Below are positions 41,686 to 53,955 of a stretch of 64,000 nucleotides of DNA, one piece after another. The position numbers and the translations under genes were made by a program. The number at the start of each line of letters is the position of its first letter. Position 1 is the stretch's first letter. Source of the DNA: Zizania palustris (lineage: Eukaryota > Streptophyta > Magnoliopsida > Poales > Poaceae); NCBI GenBank assembly GCA_019279435.1, contig JAAALK010000079.1, positions 88,034,162-88,098,161 on the forward strand, read 5' to 3'. Under the pieces are notes generated by a model. That model was not told the origin of the DNA, did no database searches, and worked only from the letters and a program-made list of their open reading frames with translations.

Positions 41686-42865
41686 TGTTGACATGGAAAC
41701 GTGCCCCCCGCACTTGGGTCAGTTCGATGATCCAAAAGTGCACGGATACTTAGGGACAGGCCTAAGCATGATGTGGCACCGATGTCGCGTTCTGACTACC
41801 CTTAATAGTGTAAAGGGGGTGGAGTCTGGTGCGAAAGGGTGCGTCGAAGGGTACCTTCAGCGTCTGGTGTGAAGTGCTCCGCCGAAGGGTGCTTCAACGT
41901 TCGGACTGATCCGGCCGAAGGTGGACTCCGAACGGGTCTGGACGCGGTGATCACCTCCGAACAGCAAGGTTCGGAGTGTGATCTCCGATACAGCAAACTA
42001 CGAGATAGCGACGCGAGGGCCGTGCGTGGGCGCAACTTCGTCCGGTGCGGAGTACGGTCACGGCGAAGCCCGTTGCGACGAAGTGTGCTTGGCGAAGCCT
42101 GCCAGAGCCTGCAGTCCCGCCGAAGGGTGTCCAGGGACCTCCAAAACTGATCTCTCAGCTCCAGACACCTCCGACGAAGTGGCTCCGAACGTGCGAACCT
42201 GCAACAGAAGAGTGCGAAGTACTAATTCGGCCTGAGGACCGAATTTTTCCAAGTGTTGCACTAGTAGCGAAGGTAGCAATCTATTACGCAGATTAGCGGA
42301 TACTTCACAGGCGAAGTAACAAGGTGATAGCAATCTATTACGTAGATTAACAGATACTTCACAAGCGAAGTAACAAGGGTTACCACTGTTCTGTAGTGGC
42401 CGGCGGAGGGCTTCCAGGCAAACCCACGAGGTACAGGAAAATAAAGGTAAAGTAAATACGATCAAAGCATGGGCTTTGGTTTGGTTTGAGTTGGGGAGGG
42501 CTTCTCCACGCCGGCCATGCCTCTCTATTTATAGGGGGTTAACTACGATTCTAATTTGCTATTAATCCGGCCAGATAAAGATAGAGATTGAGCCGGCGAC
42601 GCAAACAACTCTATCTCTGCCGAGGTGGGCTTCGGCCAGGCCCGTCGAGGCCTGATCCTTGGGCCAAAGCTTCGACAGCGTGGGCCTCCGAAGGCTTCCT
42701 AGCCGAAGGACATGGGCTGGCTAGAGGCTTTCGGAGCCCATAGCTCAACGGACTTCGGCCCTAGAGGGCTTCGGACAGACCCTGGACATGTGTATTTTCA
42801 GCCCAAATCATCAAAGATTAATATTTTGACAATCTAGCCATTAATGCCATTTTTTGCCATCAACA
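41686..42865 (-). mobile_element. Element 4 3' LTR (1180 bp)
   Basis: Compared with the 5' LTR it lacks about 100 bp after GGGGGTGGAGTC. Minus-strand TATA CTATAAATAG at 42536-42545; hairpin blocks at 42299-42320 and 42353-42374. Confidence 0.93.
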
Positions 42866-43025
42866 CATGCCCCCTGCCTTTTAGTGAACTAGTGAACTAA
42901 AAGCACAATGAGCTGAAGACGATACCATCCGTATCGGCTTTTTGATACTTTTATGATGTTTTCCACACACTTGGGAAATACCTTTTTAAGTACCTATCAT
43001 TCAAAGCTCCTCGAAACCGCTCTCC
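42866..43025 (-). promoter_or_regulatory. Element 4 polypurine tract and 3' untranslated region
   Basis: AAAAGGCAGGGGGCATG on the minus strand abuts the LTR; the rest is non-coding. Confidence 0.75.
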
Positions 43026-44183
43026 CTACAGGGATTCCAACACGGATGCATTGCCGGGAGCGATTTCGGCTATCTTAAAAGGACCTTCCCAACTAGGTGA
43101 CCATTTACCAAATTTGGGACTCTTCGTGCCTAAGGGTAAAACCGTTTTCCACACCAAGTCTCCTATTTGAAATGATTTTGGCCTAACTTTTTTATTGTAG
43201 GCTCTAGCTATTCTCTTCTTGTCCATTTCCATGGCTTCTAAATTCCTTAGCCTCTTATCGGTCACTTCCTCTAGATTATCCTTTAGAAGAGTTTCATACT
43301 CGTCGACCGATAAGCCCTCTTGCCTTAATACCCTTAAGGAGCCAAGATCTACCTCTACCGGCAGGACGACTTCTTGTCCATATGCTAACTCATATGGAGT
43401 GACCTTGGTGGCACCGTGCTTTGCAATCCTACAAGCCCATAACGCCTCAAAAAGAACTTCATGCCACCTTTTAGGAAACTCTTCAATTTTCTTCTTAATA
43501 AGCTTGATCACGGTTTTATTACTAGACTCGGCCTGACCATTGGCCTGAGCATAATAAGGTGAAGAGTTTATCAACTTAATACCATAGTATTCGGCGAAAT
43601 CCCTTACTTCTTTAGAGACAAATGAACTACCTTGATCCGTAGTAAGAGTTTGAGGGATGCGAAATCTATGTATGATGTGTTTTAAAATAAAATCACGTAC
43701 CTCATTGTGAGTCATGTTCTTGAGAGGTACGGCCTAGGTCCATTTGGTGAAGTAATTTGTCGCCATCAACACAAACTGATGCCCCTTTGAGGAAGGAGGG
43801 TAGATCTGGCCGATGAAGTCTAAACCCCAACCTCGAAACGGCCATGGCTTGACAATAGGATTGAGCAATGAGGCAGGAGCCAATTGGATGTTGCCAAACC
43901 TCTGACATGCCTCACACCCTCTGTAGTACTTGAAACAATCTTCAATCATAGTTGGCCAATAAAAACCCGCTCTTTTGAGCATCCAACTCATCTTTTGGGC
44001 CGACTGATGAGTGCCACAAAGCCCCTCATGGACTTCTCCTGTAGCCACCTGGGACTGATCATGGTCTAAACACTTCAATAGCACTTCGTCGATGGTTCGG
44101 TGATACAACGTGTCGTCTACCAACACGAATTTGAACGCTTGTCGCCGAACCTTCCGATCAACCCTTCGGCTAGGGTCTCTCAA
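43026..44183 (-). pseudogene. Integrase of Element 4
   Basis: 44183-43734 holds the zinc finger HEGLCGTHQSAQKM with the CEAC pair and the first catalytic Asp (WGLDFIGQI). 43715-43026 holds TTDQGSSF (second Asp), QANGQAESSNKT (catalytic Glu) and the C-terminal WKTVLPLGTK and WEGPFKIAE. One TAG (about 43734, within a TKWT-VPLKN context) separates them. Otherwise the frame is preserved, so this is a recently broken integrase. Confidence 0.92.
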
Positions 44184-44223
44184 ATACTGGATGATTGGGA
44201 CTCTCCAATCGGTCTAACAGGTT

Positions 44224-45153
44224 TCAGAGGGCCTCGCTGGTCCACCTTCTGAAAAAAAATTCTAAAATACTGACTTTGGGGTGCCCCCCGAGCCATTCTA
44301 GCTCCTGCCGAAGCCTGGCCGAGGTGGCCATTCGGAGTGTGCCGGGCCGAAGCTCTTCGGAGGGTTTGGACTCCGGGGAGCCTTCTCCGTCCGGGGGGCT
44401 TCGCACCATGGGCTCCGGCGTGCCAGATCCTTTGACCGGCGGAGCACTCCGATCCAAGGGCTTTGGCGTGTGGTGGCCTTCGGCGACCCGAGGGGTTTGA
44501 CCCGAGGTGTGCGCCTGCCCACCTTTACTGGCTTCGGCAGTTGGACTGAACACCGGCTTCTCCAATATAGAAAATTTCCCTCTCCTGACCTGGTAGCCAG
44601 ATGCTTGCTGAGCCAAATCATTGGCAACTGAATTGGCTTCTCTTGACACGTGAAAAATTTCGAAGTCATCAAAAGTGGCAACTATGTCTAGGCACTTATC
44701 CAAGTAACTATTTAGCAAGCCATTAAAACATTGGGCACTCTTAGCTACTTGTTGCACCACTAATAACGAATCACCATATGCATGAACATGCTTAGCACCT
44801 ACAGATTCTAACAATTCAAGACCTAGCAATAAAACATCGTATTCGGCTTGGTTGTTAGTGGAAGAAAATTCTAACCGGGCCAAAGTTTCAAAGTGCATCT
44901 CATTAGGTGATATGAGAACCACTCCAATGCCTTGGCCATTCTTGTAAGCCGAACCATCAAAATAAAGTTTCCATGGCACTACTTCAACTAAAGCAATAGT
45001 ACCACTCCAGCTAACATCTATGTGATGATCAACTATAAAGTTGGCTACGACTTGGCCTTTCATCGCTCTCAGGGGTTCGTAGGCCAAATCGTACTCAATC
45101 AACGCGTAAGCCCATTTTCCGATTCTTCCACTTAGAATCGGCTTATGTAACAT
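44224..45153 (-). pseudogene. RNase H C-terminus and second RNase H of Element 4 plus spacer
   Basis: Residues 1-50 end the first RNase H (SGRIGKWAYALIEYDL). The second RNase H follows with LYFDGSAYKNGQGIGVVLISP (first catalytic Asp), NNQAEYDVLLLGLELL (Glu), GDSLLVVQQ (Asp) and VSREANSVANDLAQQASG. The C-terminal 100 residues are a Pro/Ser-rich variable spacer. The frame is open for 309 codons and all catalytic acidic residues are visible. Confidence 0.9.
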
Positions 45154-45249
45154 GTGTTTTAAAACATCGGTTTGGCAAACGACAACACATGTAGTGGGGA
45201 GAAGATAATGGCATAATTTAGTGCACGCGCAGTAAAGTGATAAACATAA

Positions 45250-46631
45250 TCATTCCACAAATGCGTACCTGGTTTCGGCATCCAGCAGGCGGCGGCTCAA
45301 GAATGTGATGATGTACTCCTTCCCCTCCACCTCTTGGGTTAGCACAGCTCCAATCACGCTATCTTCAGCGGCGACGTATAGCCGAAACGGAATCCCGGCC
45401 TTGGGTGCTCTCACCACGGGCGGTGATGACAAGCACTCCTTGATCTTCTCAAAAGCACTTTGCTGGCTTGCCCCCCAAGTGAACTCAGCTTCTCTTTTTA
45501 GCCGGAGTATGGGGACAAAGGCGTCAATCTTGCCGGACAAGTTGGATATAAAGCGACACAAATAGTTCAACTTGCATAGCAATTTTTACACATCCTTTTT
45601 GCATGTCGGCGCCGCAATGTTTCTAATCTTCTCAAGTCTATTAGGATCAATTTCTATGCCTCTCTCATGAATCATGAAACCTAAGAACTTACCTGCCGAC
45701 ACACCAAAAGCACACTTGAGTGGGTTCATTTTCAACCCATACTGTCGCATCCTGTCGAAAGCAACCTTCAAATCAGCTAAATGGTTTCCCATAGCGTCCG
45801 ATTTGACCACGACATCATCGATGTAAACTTCTAACATAACCGCTAACAAGTCATGAAAGATCAAGTTCATCGCGCGCTGATATGTGCACCGGCATTTTTC
45901 AATCCGAAAGTCATGACGACCCACTCGAACAAACCGACAAAACCAGGGCATCGAAAGGCAGTCTTGTAGACGTCCTCTTCAGCCATAAAGATTTGATTAT
46001 AACCAGCATTGCCATCAAGAAAACTTAGTACCTTGTGTCCTGAAGCATCGTTGATCAGCATGTCGGCTATCGGCATTGGATACTCATCCTTCGGAGTGGC
46101 TCTATTCAAATCCCTGAAATCAATGCATACTCGTATCTTGCCGCTTCCTTTCTTCTCTACAGGCACAATGTTAGCAACCCATTCCGCATACCTGCACGGC
46201 CTAATAAATTTAGCCTTGAGTAGTCGTTCCACTTCTTCTTTAACTTGGTCATAGACGACCGAATTAAAGCGACAGGGAGGCTTCTTATAAGGCCTAAATC
46301 CGTACTTGATGGGCAGCCGATGCTCTACGAGCTCGCGGCTTAGCCCTGGCATTTCGCTATACTCCCATGTGAAACAATCGACATACAACCGAAGTAACTT
46401 TATTACTTCAGCCTTTTCATTGGGCTGTAGATGTTGATTTACAAAAATTGGCCTTGGGATGCTACCATCACCTATGTCGTCCTCCTCCAAGGGATCGGCC
46501 GACGCAAAACCTTGCCCTAATTTTTCTACTTCGCTAAAGTCCTCGATGGCTTCGTCAATACCGTCTTTATTAGACCGATATTGCTCCACACGAGACCTTA
46601 GCCAATCTAGATTATTCTTGCTAGACATCAC
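45250..46631 (-). pseudogene. Reverse transcriptase and RNase H N-terminus of Element 4
   Basis: 46631-45867 covers the linker and RT with KGSGKIRVCIDFRDLNRAT, SFLDGNAGYNQIF and WVVMTFGLKNAGA. A frameshift near 45890 moves into 45951-45586 with YQRAMNLIFHDL and the catalytic YIDDVV. A stop near 45585 precedes 45582-45250 (connection and RNase H start, VEGKEYIITFLSRRLLDAETRY). Two lesions in an otherwise well-kept sequence. Confidence 0.92.
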
Positions 46632-46633
46632 TA

Positions 46634-47904
46634 TTAATACAAAAATAGTCGTGCTACTCTAGCCGGCTTTACAGATACTGGTACAAACCGTCCTTCGGAC
46701 ACGCTAACAAAATCGTAGTCCGAAAGATCTCTACCCGATAGACACTCTACTTTGTTATGGACGGTGTCAACCGACACATCGACCAAAGCTACTTGGGCCG
46801 AAGTATCTGTGGGGATGACCTCCACCTCATCGCCGTCCCACTGTATCAAGTACGGGTGTAGAGTAGAGGGAATGCAACAGTTCGCATGAATCCAGTCACG
46901 TCCGAGTAACATGCTATAGTTACCTTGTACGTCGACGACGAAGAATGCTGTTGGCAATGTCTTGTTGCCCACCGTCAACTCCATAGAGAGTACTCCCTTG
47001 GCCTCGGAGCTCTCGCCGTTGAATCCGTTGAGCATCAGGTTGGTCTTCTTTAGGTCATCCTCATCCCTACCAAGTTTCTTCAACAACGAATAAGGCATTA
47101 AGTTAATTGTGGCGCCGCCATCGACGAGCATCTAGGAAATCAGCTTCCCATCAATGTGACCTCTGACATAGAGGGGCTTTAGATGGCGATCCGAGTCCTC
47201 GGGCTTCTCGAAGATGGCATTGCGCGGGCCGAGGTTCAATTGAGCGACCTCGGCCTCATCCTGCGGTAGGGCAAACTCCGCAGGTAACGTGACGATGATG
47301 ATATCCATCACCTGGGGTGCGGGTCCTTCAGATATGGGTGATTAGTCGTCGTCTAGCATGTCTTCGTCGTCGTCGCTCGGACTAGGAGCCGGTTGGTTAT
47401 CTCAACCGGCTTCTCCCTCCATACCTGCTTTGTAGCTGGCCGAGGGCAGATTTCCTCGAAGATAGCGTCGCGCTTGGCCTCAGCTTTCTTCTTGCGCATC
47501 TCTTGTGCCCGTAGCCTTTGTAGGCGTCTCTTCTGTGATTTTGACATGCCTGGAGGAGCCCAAGATGGTTGTGGCTTGGTGCCCGGTGCTACTGTTCGAC
47601 TTCCATTAATTCTGGCTGAAGTGGTATTGCGCCCTTCGGCCTCGTGCACCCTGCGTTCGGAGGGGGCTTCGCTGCGAACCCCGTTAGACGGACAGGCCTC
47701 GTTCGGCCGACCTAACCAGGATTTGGCGCAGGGCTCGACCGAAGCATGGGACTTACCTCCGCCAGACCTCGGTGACAAAGTCTTCGGGATTGGGACTTCC
47801 TGAGACCCGACTTTGATGGTTATAGCTTCGGACTCTCTAACTTCAGCCTCCACGTGCTCGCACCCCTCGGCTTCGCTCTGCATGGTCCGATTCGGAGGCA
47901 CCAC
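46634..47904 (-). pseudogene. Protease region of Element 4
   Basis: 47904-47353 is the linker with the PSWAPPGMSKSQKRRLQ block. 47131-46634 is the protease MLVDGGATINLMPYSLL with GNYSMLLGRDWIH. A TAG immediately before MLVDGG (about 47132) and another near 47341 interrupt the frame. The active-site Asp is intact. Confidence 0.9.
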
Positions 47905-48245
47905 AGACAGTCTGTGGATGATGCCCCCCTCCGCTGCGTCTGTTTGCCCCTGCCACCCATAATACTCCGAAGGAAAATAAGGTGTAGTGTTAGGCTGCGG
48001 AGGGTACCCCGACCTAGATACGTACGGGGCCCATGGGGTCCCCTCCCAGTCATACGGTGGGGGAATCGGCGGCTCTAGTGGCCTCGCCCACTATGAGCCG
48101 AACCTGTTACTTGGAGGGGGTTCGGCCAAGTCGAAGGTATCTCAGACCACACCAGCGAAGGGTCCTGCCAGGCTGGAGGTACGTTCGGCCAGTGCGGGCC
48201 GAAGCCTCCCGTCGGAGACGTCCAACATGGTGCGGGGTTCGGCCA
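47905..48245 (-). other. Pro-rich linker of Element 4
   Basis: Frameshifted linker between nucleocapsid and protease. No other feature. Confidence 0.6.
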
Positions 48246-50498
48246 TTAGGGGCCGAAGCTATTACATGGGGGACCCGACCACTGGGTTTCGAAGTTGTCG
48301 TACGGGAGGTTTGGCCATTGTGGCTCGGAACCACCATGCGGAGCATCAGGCCACCGTGGCCCGAAGCCTTCGTGCGGAGGGTTCGCCTGCTTCGGCCTAA
48401 AGCCGCCCTTCGAACGTCTTGGCCCCTTCGGCTGTCTTAGCTTAGCGCGTGGACCTGCTTCCTGGGCCCTTCTCTGATGCTTGTTCAACAGCATATCATA
48501 TGTCACCTTCAGCCTCTTGCGAGCCTCAGCCGAAGGGGCATCAATGTTCTGTTTCCACACTCCTACCTTGGGATTCTTTGGCACGAGTGTGCGAGTGTGT
48601 GGTTCTCCAACAATCATATCCTTCCCTCTAGCTGACTCGGCCTGTTCTGGCCGAATCAACACCTTCTTCTCACCGAGGTCAACGGCGTTGACTGGAAAAG
48701 GATCTTTATCCAGCTTCATCTTTGGATCATGGTCTATCTTCAATCGTCCTTCTTCTATGTCCGATTGTATGTGTCATCGAAAAACATTGCAATCATTAGT
48801 ATTATGTGAATGTGAATCATGCCACTTACAGTATGGATGCTTCTTTAACTCATCGGCAGGTGGAATGACTTGACCCTTAGGCAACCTAAGAAGCTGACTT
48901 TTCAAGATAAAATCAAATATTTTGTCACACTTGGTTATATCAAACGAGTACTTGACCTCACTAAGTCGATTCTTTGTGGGGGATGGTCGTAACTCGGAGC
49001 AGGTGATGGGTTTATTCTTAGTGTTCCAAACCCATTCGGCCGCATACATGTCGGCCGAATCCTCCTCTTCTGACTCCTCCTCATCAGAGCGTTCCATGAT
49101 GTGGATTTCAGCCCTAGGCTTGTTAAACGTCTTAATAAATTTTTTATCTTTGGTTCAGCCTTCCTAGACCAGAGCCTGCTGCAAAACTTGGCTAACTTCT
49201 AAAAAATTTTGGTTATCTAACCTCTCTTTAATTTTGGAACGCAACCTGCTAAAAGCTAATTCCGCCAAGTCCCGTTCTGAGGTATTAAGGCTAAAACATC
49301 GGTTTCTAGTATCCCTAAAATGCTTGATGTATTCAGAGGAGCTCTCACTAGATTTCTGCTTAACCAATGTCAAATGTGAAAGCCTGAGTTCTATTTCACC
49401 TATGTAGAAATAATCATGGAATTTCTGCTCTAAATCATCCCACGTGTGGATGGAGTTCGGCGGGAGCGCCGAAAACCAAGTGAAAGCGGTGCCAGATAGC
49501 GAGAGAGAAAATAGTCTAACCTTTAGAGCATCTATCCCGCTAACTTCCCCACACTGCGCCAAAAATTGGCCAACGTGCTCTAGTGTAGTCTTGCTACCCT
49601 CGCCATCGAATTTAGTGAATTCAGGGATTCTATAGCCGCGGGGGTAGGGCACTGTATCAAGGTGGTCGGGGTATGGTTTACGGTAAACCCTAACCCGTCC
49701 CTTGGGCACGAAGCCAGCACACTCCCTAAATAGTGCGCGGACCCGCTCCTCTATGTCATCCTGGTACGTTGCTTGCGTGCGCCTCTCATGCGGGGGCGCG
49801 ACACGCGGCGGGATATCGGCGTGTCGGCCATGGGCTTCCTCCCTACGTGCTATTTGTATGACGTGTTCGTGTCTGGGCGCCTGCGCATGTGGTGTGGGCA
49901 GCGCGGGTATTGGTGCAGGTGGTGGTGCATGGTATGTAGTATTAGTTTGACCATAGGCGTAATGATTGGTCTCGGCCATAGGTGATGAGGCCGGAGACAT
50001 GATTGTGCCAGTGTCGTCGTTAGTTCTACCGTACACGTGGTTTGCCAGAGGTGCACTAGCTATAGGAACTGGGGGTGCGGCCTCAGTAAAGCCGAACCTC
50101 TTAAGAGTTGCCTCTACTTGAGAGCTGACTGTTGAATCTAAACGGTTGGCTAGCGAAGCGCTAACGGCTTGATCTACTGATGCAGCTATTTTTTGTTCAA
50201 TTTCTAAAGAAGATAAACGAGGCGATACAAGTGTTACCTGGACCTGACCGAGGTCGGGGGTGACGATGTTGCGCTTGATGAAGCCCGCGCGTGTCTTGAT
50301 GTAGCCCCCAAGCATCATGTCTTAGAGTGCCTTTAACTTCGCCTCGATCTCTGCTCGGTCTGCGGCAGGGATATCTTCAAGTGTAGGTGACAATATGTTG
50401 CGGTTGTCGATATCCGCGCCTCCTATTGTGTCCATCGGCGGTGTAGACGTAGTAGTCGATGTAGATGTACCGGTGGCCGATGCATACGTACTCATCAT
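48246..50498 (-). pseudogene. gag: gag of Element 4
   Basis: Start ATG at 50498 (minus). A stop near 50322 precedes a long open piece (50318-49164) with the DIEERVRALFRECAGF block, IPEFTKFDGEGSKTTLEHVGQF and the capsid core SLSGTAFTWFSALPPN, EYIKHFRDTRNRCFSL. After a stop near 49160, 49097-48774 has the acidic linker and CKWHDSHSHNTNDC. Another stop precedes 48743-48246, which ends in Pro/Trp-rich repeats. Three or more stops; otherwise collinear with Element 5 gag. Confidence 0.92.
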
Positions 50499-50511
50499 GT
50501 TGGTGTGTCTA

Positions 50512-50529
50512 TCCCCAGCGGAGTTGCCA
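50512..50529 (-). promoter_or_regulatory. Primer binding site of Element 4 (one mismatch)
   Basis: TGGCAACTCCGCTGGGGA on the minus strand; one G-to-A change relative to Elements 3 and 5. Confidence 0.8.
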
Positions 50530-50536
50530 AAAAGTG

Positions 50537-51853
50537 TGTTGACACGGAAACGTGCCCCGTACTTGGGTCAGTTCGACGATCCAAAAGTGCACGGATACTT
50601 AGGGACAGGCCTAAGCGTGACGTGGCACCGACGTCGCGTTCCGACTACCCTTAATAGTGATAAAGGGGGTGGAGTCGCCAGGCAACCATATTACACAAAA
50701 TAATCCAATTAACCGAAAAAGATAGATTAAATAGAATAAAATCAGCAAACCAGTCGGAGCCTGTCTGGTTCGAAGTCTAGTGTGAAAGGGTGCGCCGAAG
50801 GGTACCTTCGATGTCTGGTGCGAAGTGCTCCACCGAAGGGTGCTTCGGCGTTTGGACTGATCCGACCGAAGGTGGACTCCGAACGGGTCTGGACGCGGTT
50901 ATCACCTCCGATCAGCAAGGTTTGGCGTGCGATCTCCGATACAGCAAACTATGAGATAGCGACAGGAGGGCCGTGCGTGGGCGCAACTTCATCTGGTGCA
51001 GAGTATGGTCGTGGCAAAGCCCGTTGCGATGAAGTGTGCTTGGCGAAGCCTGTTGCCGGAGCCTGCAGTCCCGCTGAAGGGTGTCCTAGGACCTCCAAAA
51101 CCGATCTCTCAGCCCCGACACCTCCGACGAAGTGGCTCCGAACGTGCGAACCTACAACAGAAGAGTGCGAAGTACTAATTTGGCCTAAGGACCAAATTTT
51201 GCCAAGTGTTGCACTAGTAGCGAAGGTAGCAATATATTACGCAGATTAGCAGATACTTCACAGGCGAAGTAACAAGGCGATAGCAATCTATTACGTAGAT
51301 TAACAGATACTTCACAGGCGAAGTAACAAGGGTTACCACTGTTCCGTAGTGGCCGGCGGAGGGCTTCCAGGCAAACCCACGAAGAGGTACAGGAAAATAA
51401 ATGTAAAGTAAATACGATCAAAGCATGGGCTTTGGTTTGGTTTGAGTTGGGGGGGCTTCTCCACGCCGGCCATGCCTCTCTATTTATAGGGGGTTAACTC
51501 CTAATCTAATCTGCTATTAATCCGGCCTGATAGAGATAGAGATTGAGCCGGTGACGCAAACAACTCTGTCTCTACTGAGGTGGGCTTCGTCCAGGCCCTT
51601 CGAGGCCTGCTCCTCGGGCCAAAGCTTCGGCAGCGTGGGCCTCCGAAGGCTTCCGAAGCTTCGGCAGTGTGGGCCTCCGAAGGCTTCCTGGCCGAAGCCC
51701 ATGGGCTGGCTAGAGGCTTTCGGAGCCCATAGATCAACGGACTTCGGCCCTGTAGGGCTTCGGACAGACCCTGGACATGTGTATTTTCGGCCCAAATCAT
51801 CAAAGATTGATATTTTGACAATCTAGCCATTAATGGCATTTTTTCCATCAACA
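50537..51853 (-). mobile_element. Element 4 5' LTR (1317 bp)
   Basis: Minus-strand TATA around 51480-51489; hairpin blocks at 51252-51273 and 51306-51327. It aligns with 41686-42865 apart from the deletion there. Confidence 0.93.
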
Positions 51854-51858
51854 GTAAC

Positions 51859-53860
51859 TCCAGTATCGCCACCTTTATCTTCTTTAGAGATTGAGCAAAA
51901 ATAGCCGCGTCAGTAGATCAAGCTGTTAGTGCTTCGCTAGCCAACCGCTTAGATTCAGCAATTAGCTCTCAGGTAGAGGCGACACTTAGAAGGTTCAGCT
52001 TTACCGAGGCCGTTCCTACAACTCCGATCGCTAGTGCACCTCTAGTGAATCGTATCTATAGCAGGACCGACGATAGTACTGGCAAGACCATCACGTCTCC
52101 GGCCTCAGCATATACGGTCGAGACAAACCACTACTCACATGTCCAAGCTAACTCTGTTTATTGCACGCTACCTACACATGCGCTAGTTCTTCCTACATTG
52201 CCTGCGCCACACGCACAAATGCATAGGCCCGAACATGTCATATACCCCGAGCCAACACGTGAGGAAGACCCCCGTGGCCGACACACTGACATACCACCGC
52301 GTGTCACGCCCCCGCATGAGAGGCACACACAGGTAGGAGGCCAAGACGACATAGAAGAGTGGATCCACGCACTGTTTAGGGAGTGCACCGGCTTCGTACC
52401 TAGGGGTTGGGCTAGGGTTTACCAGAAACCATACCCTGACCATTTCGACACTGTACCATACCCTCGCAGCTATAGAATCCCTGAGTTCACCAAGTTTGAC
52501 GGTGAGGGTAACAAAACCACACTAGAGCATGTCAGTCAGTTCTTAGCACAGTGTGGAGAAGCTAGTGGGTCGGATGTTTTAAAACTTAGACTATTTCCCC
52601 TCTCACTATCAGGCACCGCTTTTACTTGGTTTTCGGTGCTCCCGCCGAACTCTGTCCAAATGTGGGCCGAATTGGAACAAAAGTTCCATGACTATTTTTA
52701 TACGGGTGAAACAGAACTTAGGCTTTCACACTTGACATCGTTCAAATAAAAATCTAGCGAGAGTGTCTCCGAGTACATCAAGCGCTTTAGAGATACCAGA
52801 AACCGATGTTTTAGTCTCAATATTTTAGAGATGGATTTGGCGGATCTAGCTTTCAACGGGTTGCGTTCTGAGATTAAAGAAAGGCTAGACAACCAAAACT
52901 TTTTAGAAGTTAGCCAAGTCTTACAACAGGCTCTAGTCCAGGAAGCCGAACCAAAGATAAAAAGTTTGTCAAAACATTTAACAAACCTAGTGCTGAAGTC
53001 CACATTATGGAGCACTCCGACGAGGAAGAATCGGAGCAGGAAGAAGATTTGGCTGACATGTATGCGGCCAAATGGATTTGGAACGCTAAGAGTAAACCCA
53101 TCACTTGTTCTGAACTACGGTCGTCTCCCACGAAGAGTTCGGCCTAGCGAGGTCAAATACTCGTTTGATATAACTAAGTGCGATAAAATATTTGATTTTC
53201 TCTTGAAGAACCAGCTTCTCAGGTTGCCGAAAGGCCAATTCATTCCATCCACCGACGAGCTAAAGAAATGCCCCTACTATAAGTGGCATGATTCACATTC
53301 CCATTATACTAATGACTGCAATGTTTTTCGTCGGCAGGTTCAATCGGCCATAGAAGAAGGACAATTGAAAATAGACCCTAGTCCAAAGAAGAAGCTGGAC
53401 AAAGACCCCTTTCCCGTGAACACCGTTGACCTCGATGAGAAGAAAGTACTGATTCGGCCAGAGCAGGCCGAGCCAACTAAGGGGAAAGCAGTCATTATTG
53501 GAGAGTCATGCACACGCACACTCGTACCAAAGAACCCTGAAGTAGGAGTGTGGAAAAGAAATGTCAGCACATCTCCTTCGGCTAGGGCTCGCAAGAAACC
53601 AAAGGTGACATACCAGATGTTGTTGAACAAACATCGGAAAAATGCCAAGGAAATAGGCCCCCACGCAAAAAGGCTAAGACAGCCGAAGGGGCCAAGGCAG
53701 TCCGGAGGTGGCTTCGGACCACATTGGTTGAACCCTCCACACGGTGGCTTTAGACCCCAGTGGCCGAACCCTCCGCACAGTGGCTTCGGACCCCAATGGC
53801 CGAACCCCCCGCACGGTGAGTTTGGACCCCAATGGTCGGACTCAACTCCGCTCTAGGCAA
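51859..53860 (+). pseudogene. gag: gag of Element 5, main part
   Basis: Continues after the GTAAC duplication with SPPLSSLEIEQK, then a stop and a frame change near 51900. 52045-52749 has IPEFTKFDGEGNKTTLEHVSQF and SLSGTAFTWFSVLPPN, ending at a TAA after LTSFK. 52831-53856 continues with NQNFLEVSQVLQQALV. It then runs through about 70 codons in a shifted frame (two compensating indels between about 52940 and 53140) before SEVKYSFDITKCDKIF, YKWHDSHSHYTNDC and FGPQWPNPPHG-type repeats. Confidence 0.9.
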
Positions 53861-53955
53861 ACCCTCAAGCGGGAGGCTTTGGCCCACAATGGCCGAACAT
53901 ACCTCTGGCCTAGCAGGACCCTTCACTAATATGGTCTGAAATACCTTCGACATGG

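Larger units (their letters stand above)
41686..51853 (-). mobile_element. Element 4: degenerate Ty3/gypsy (Tat-type), same family as Element 5
   Basis: LTRs at 41686-42865 (3') and 50537-51853 (5') start TGTTGACA and end CCATCAACA on the plus strand. Perfect target duplication GTAAC (41681-41685, 51854-51858). The 3' LTR has lost about 100 bp near 41825. The LTR is the reverse complement of the Element 5 LTR family, so a member of one family has landed in its own gag region, in opposite orientation. All coding is on the minus strand. Confidence 0.95.
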
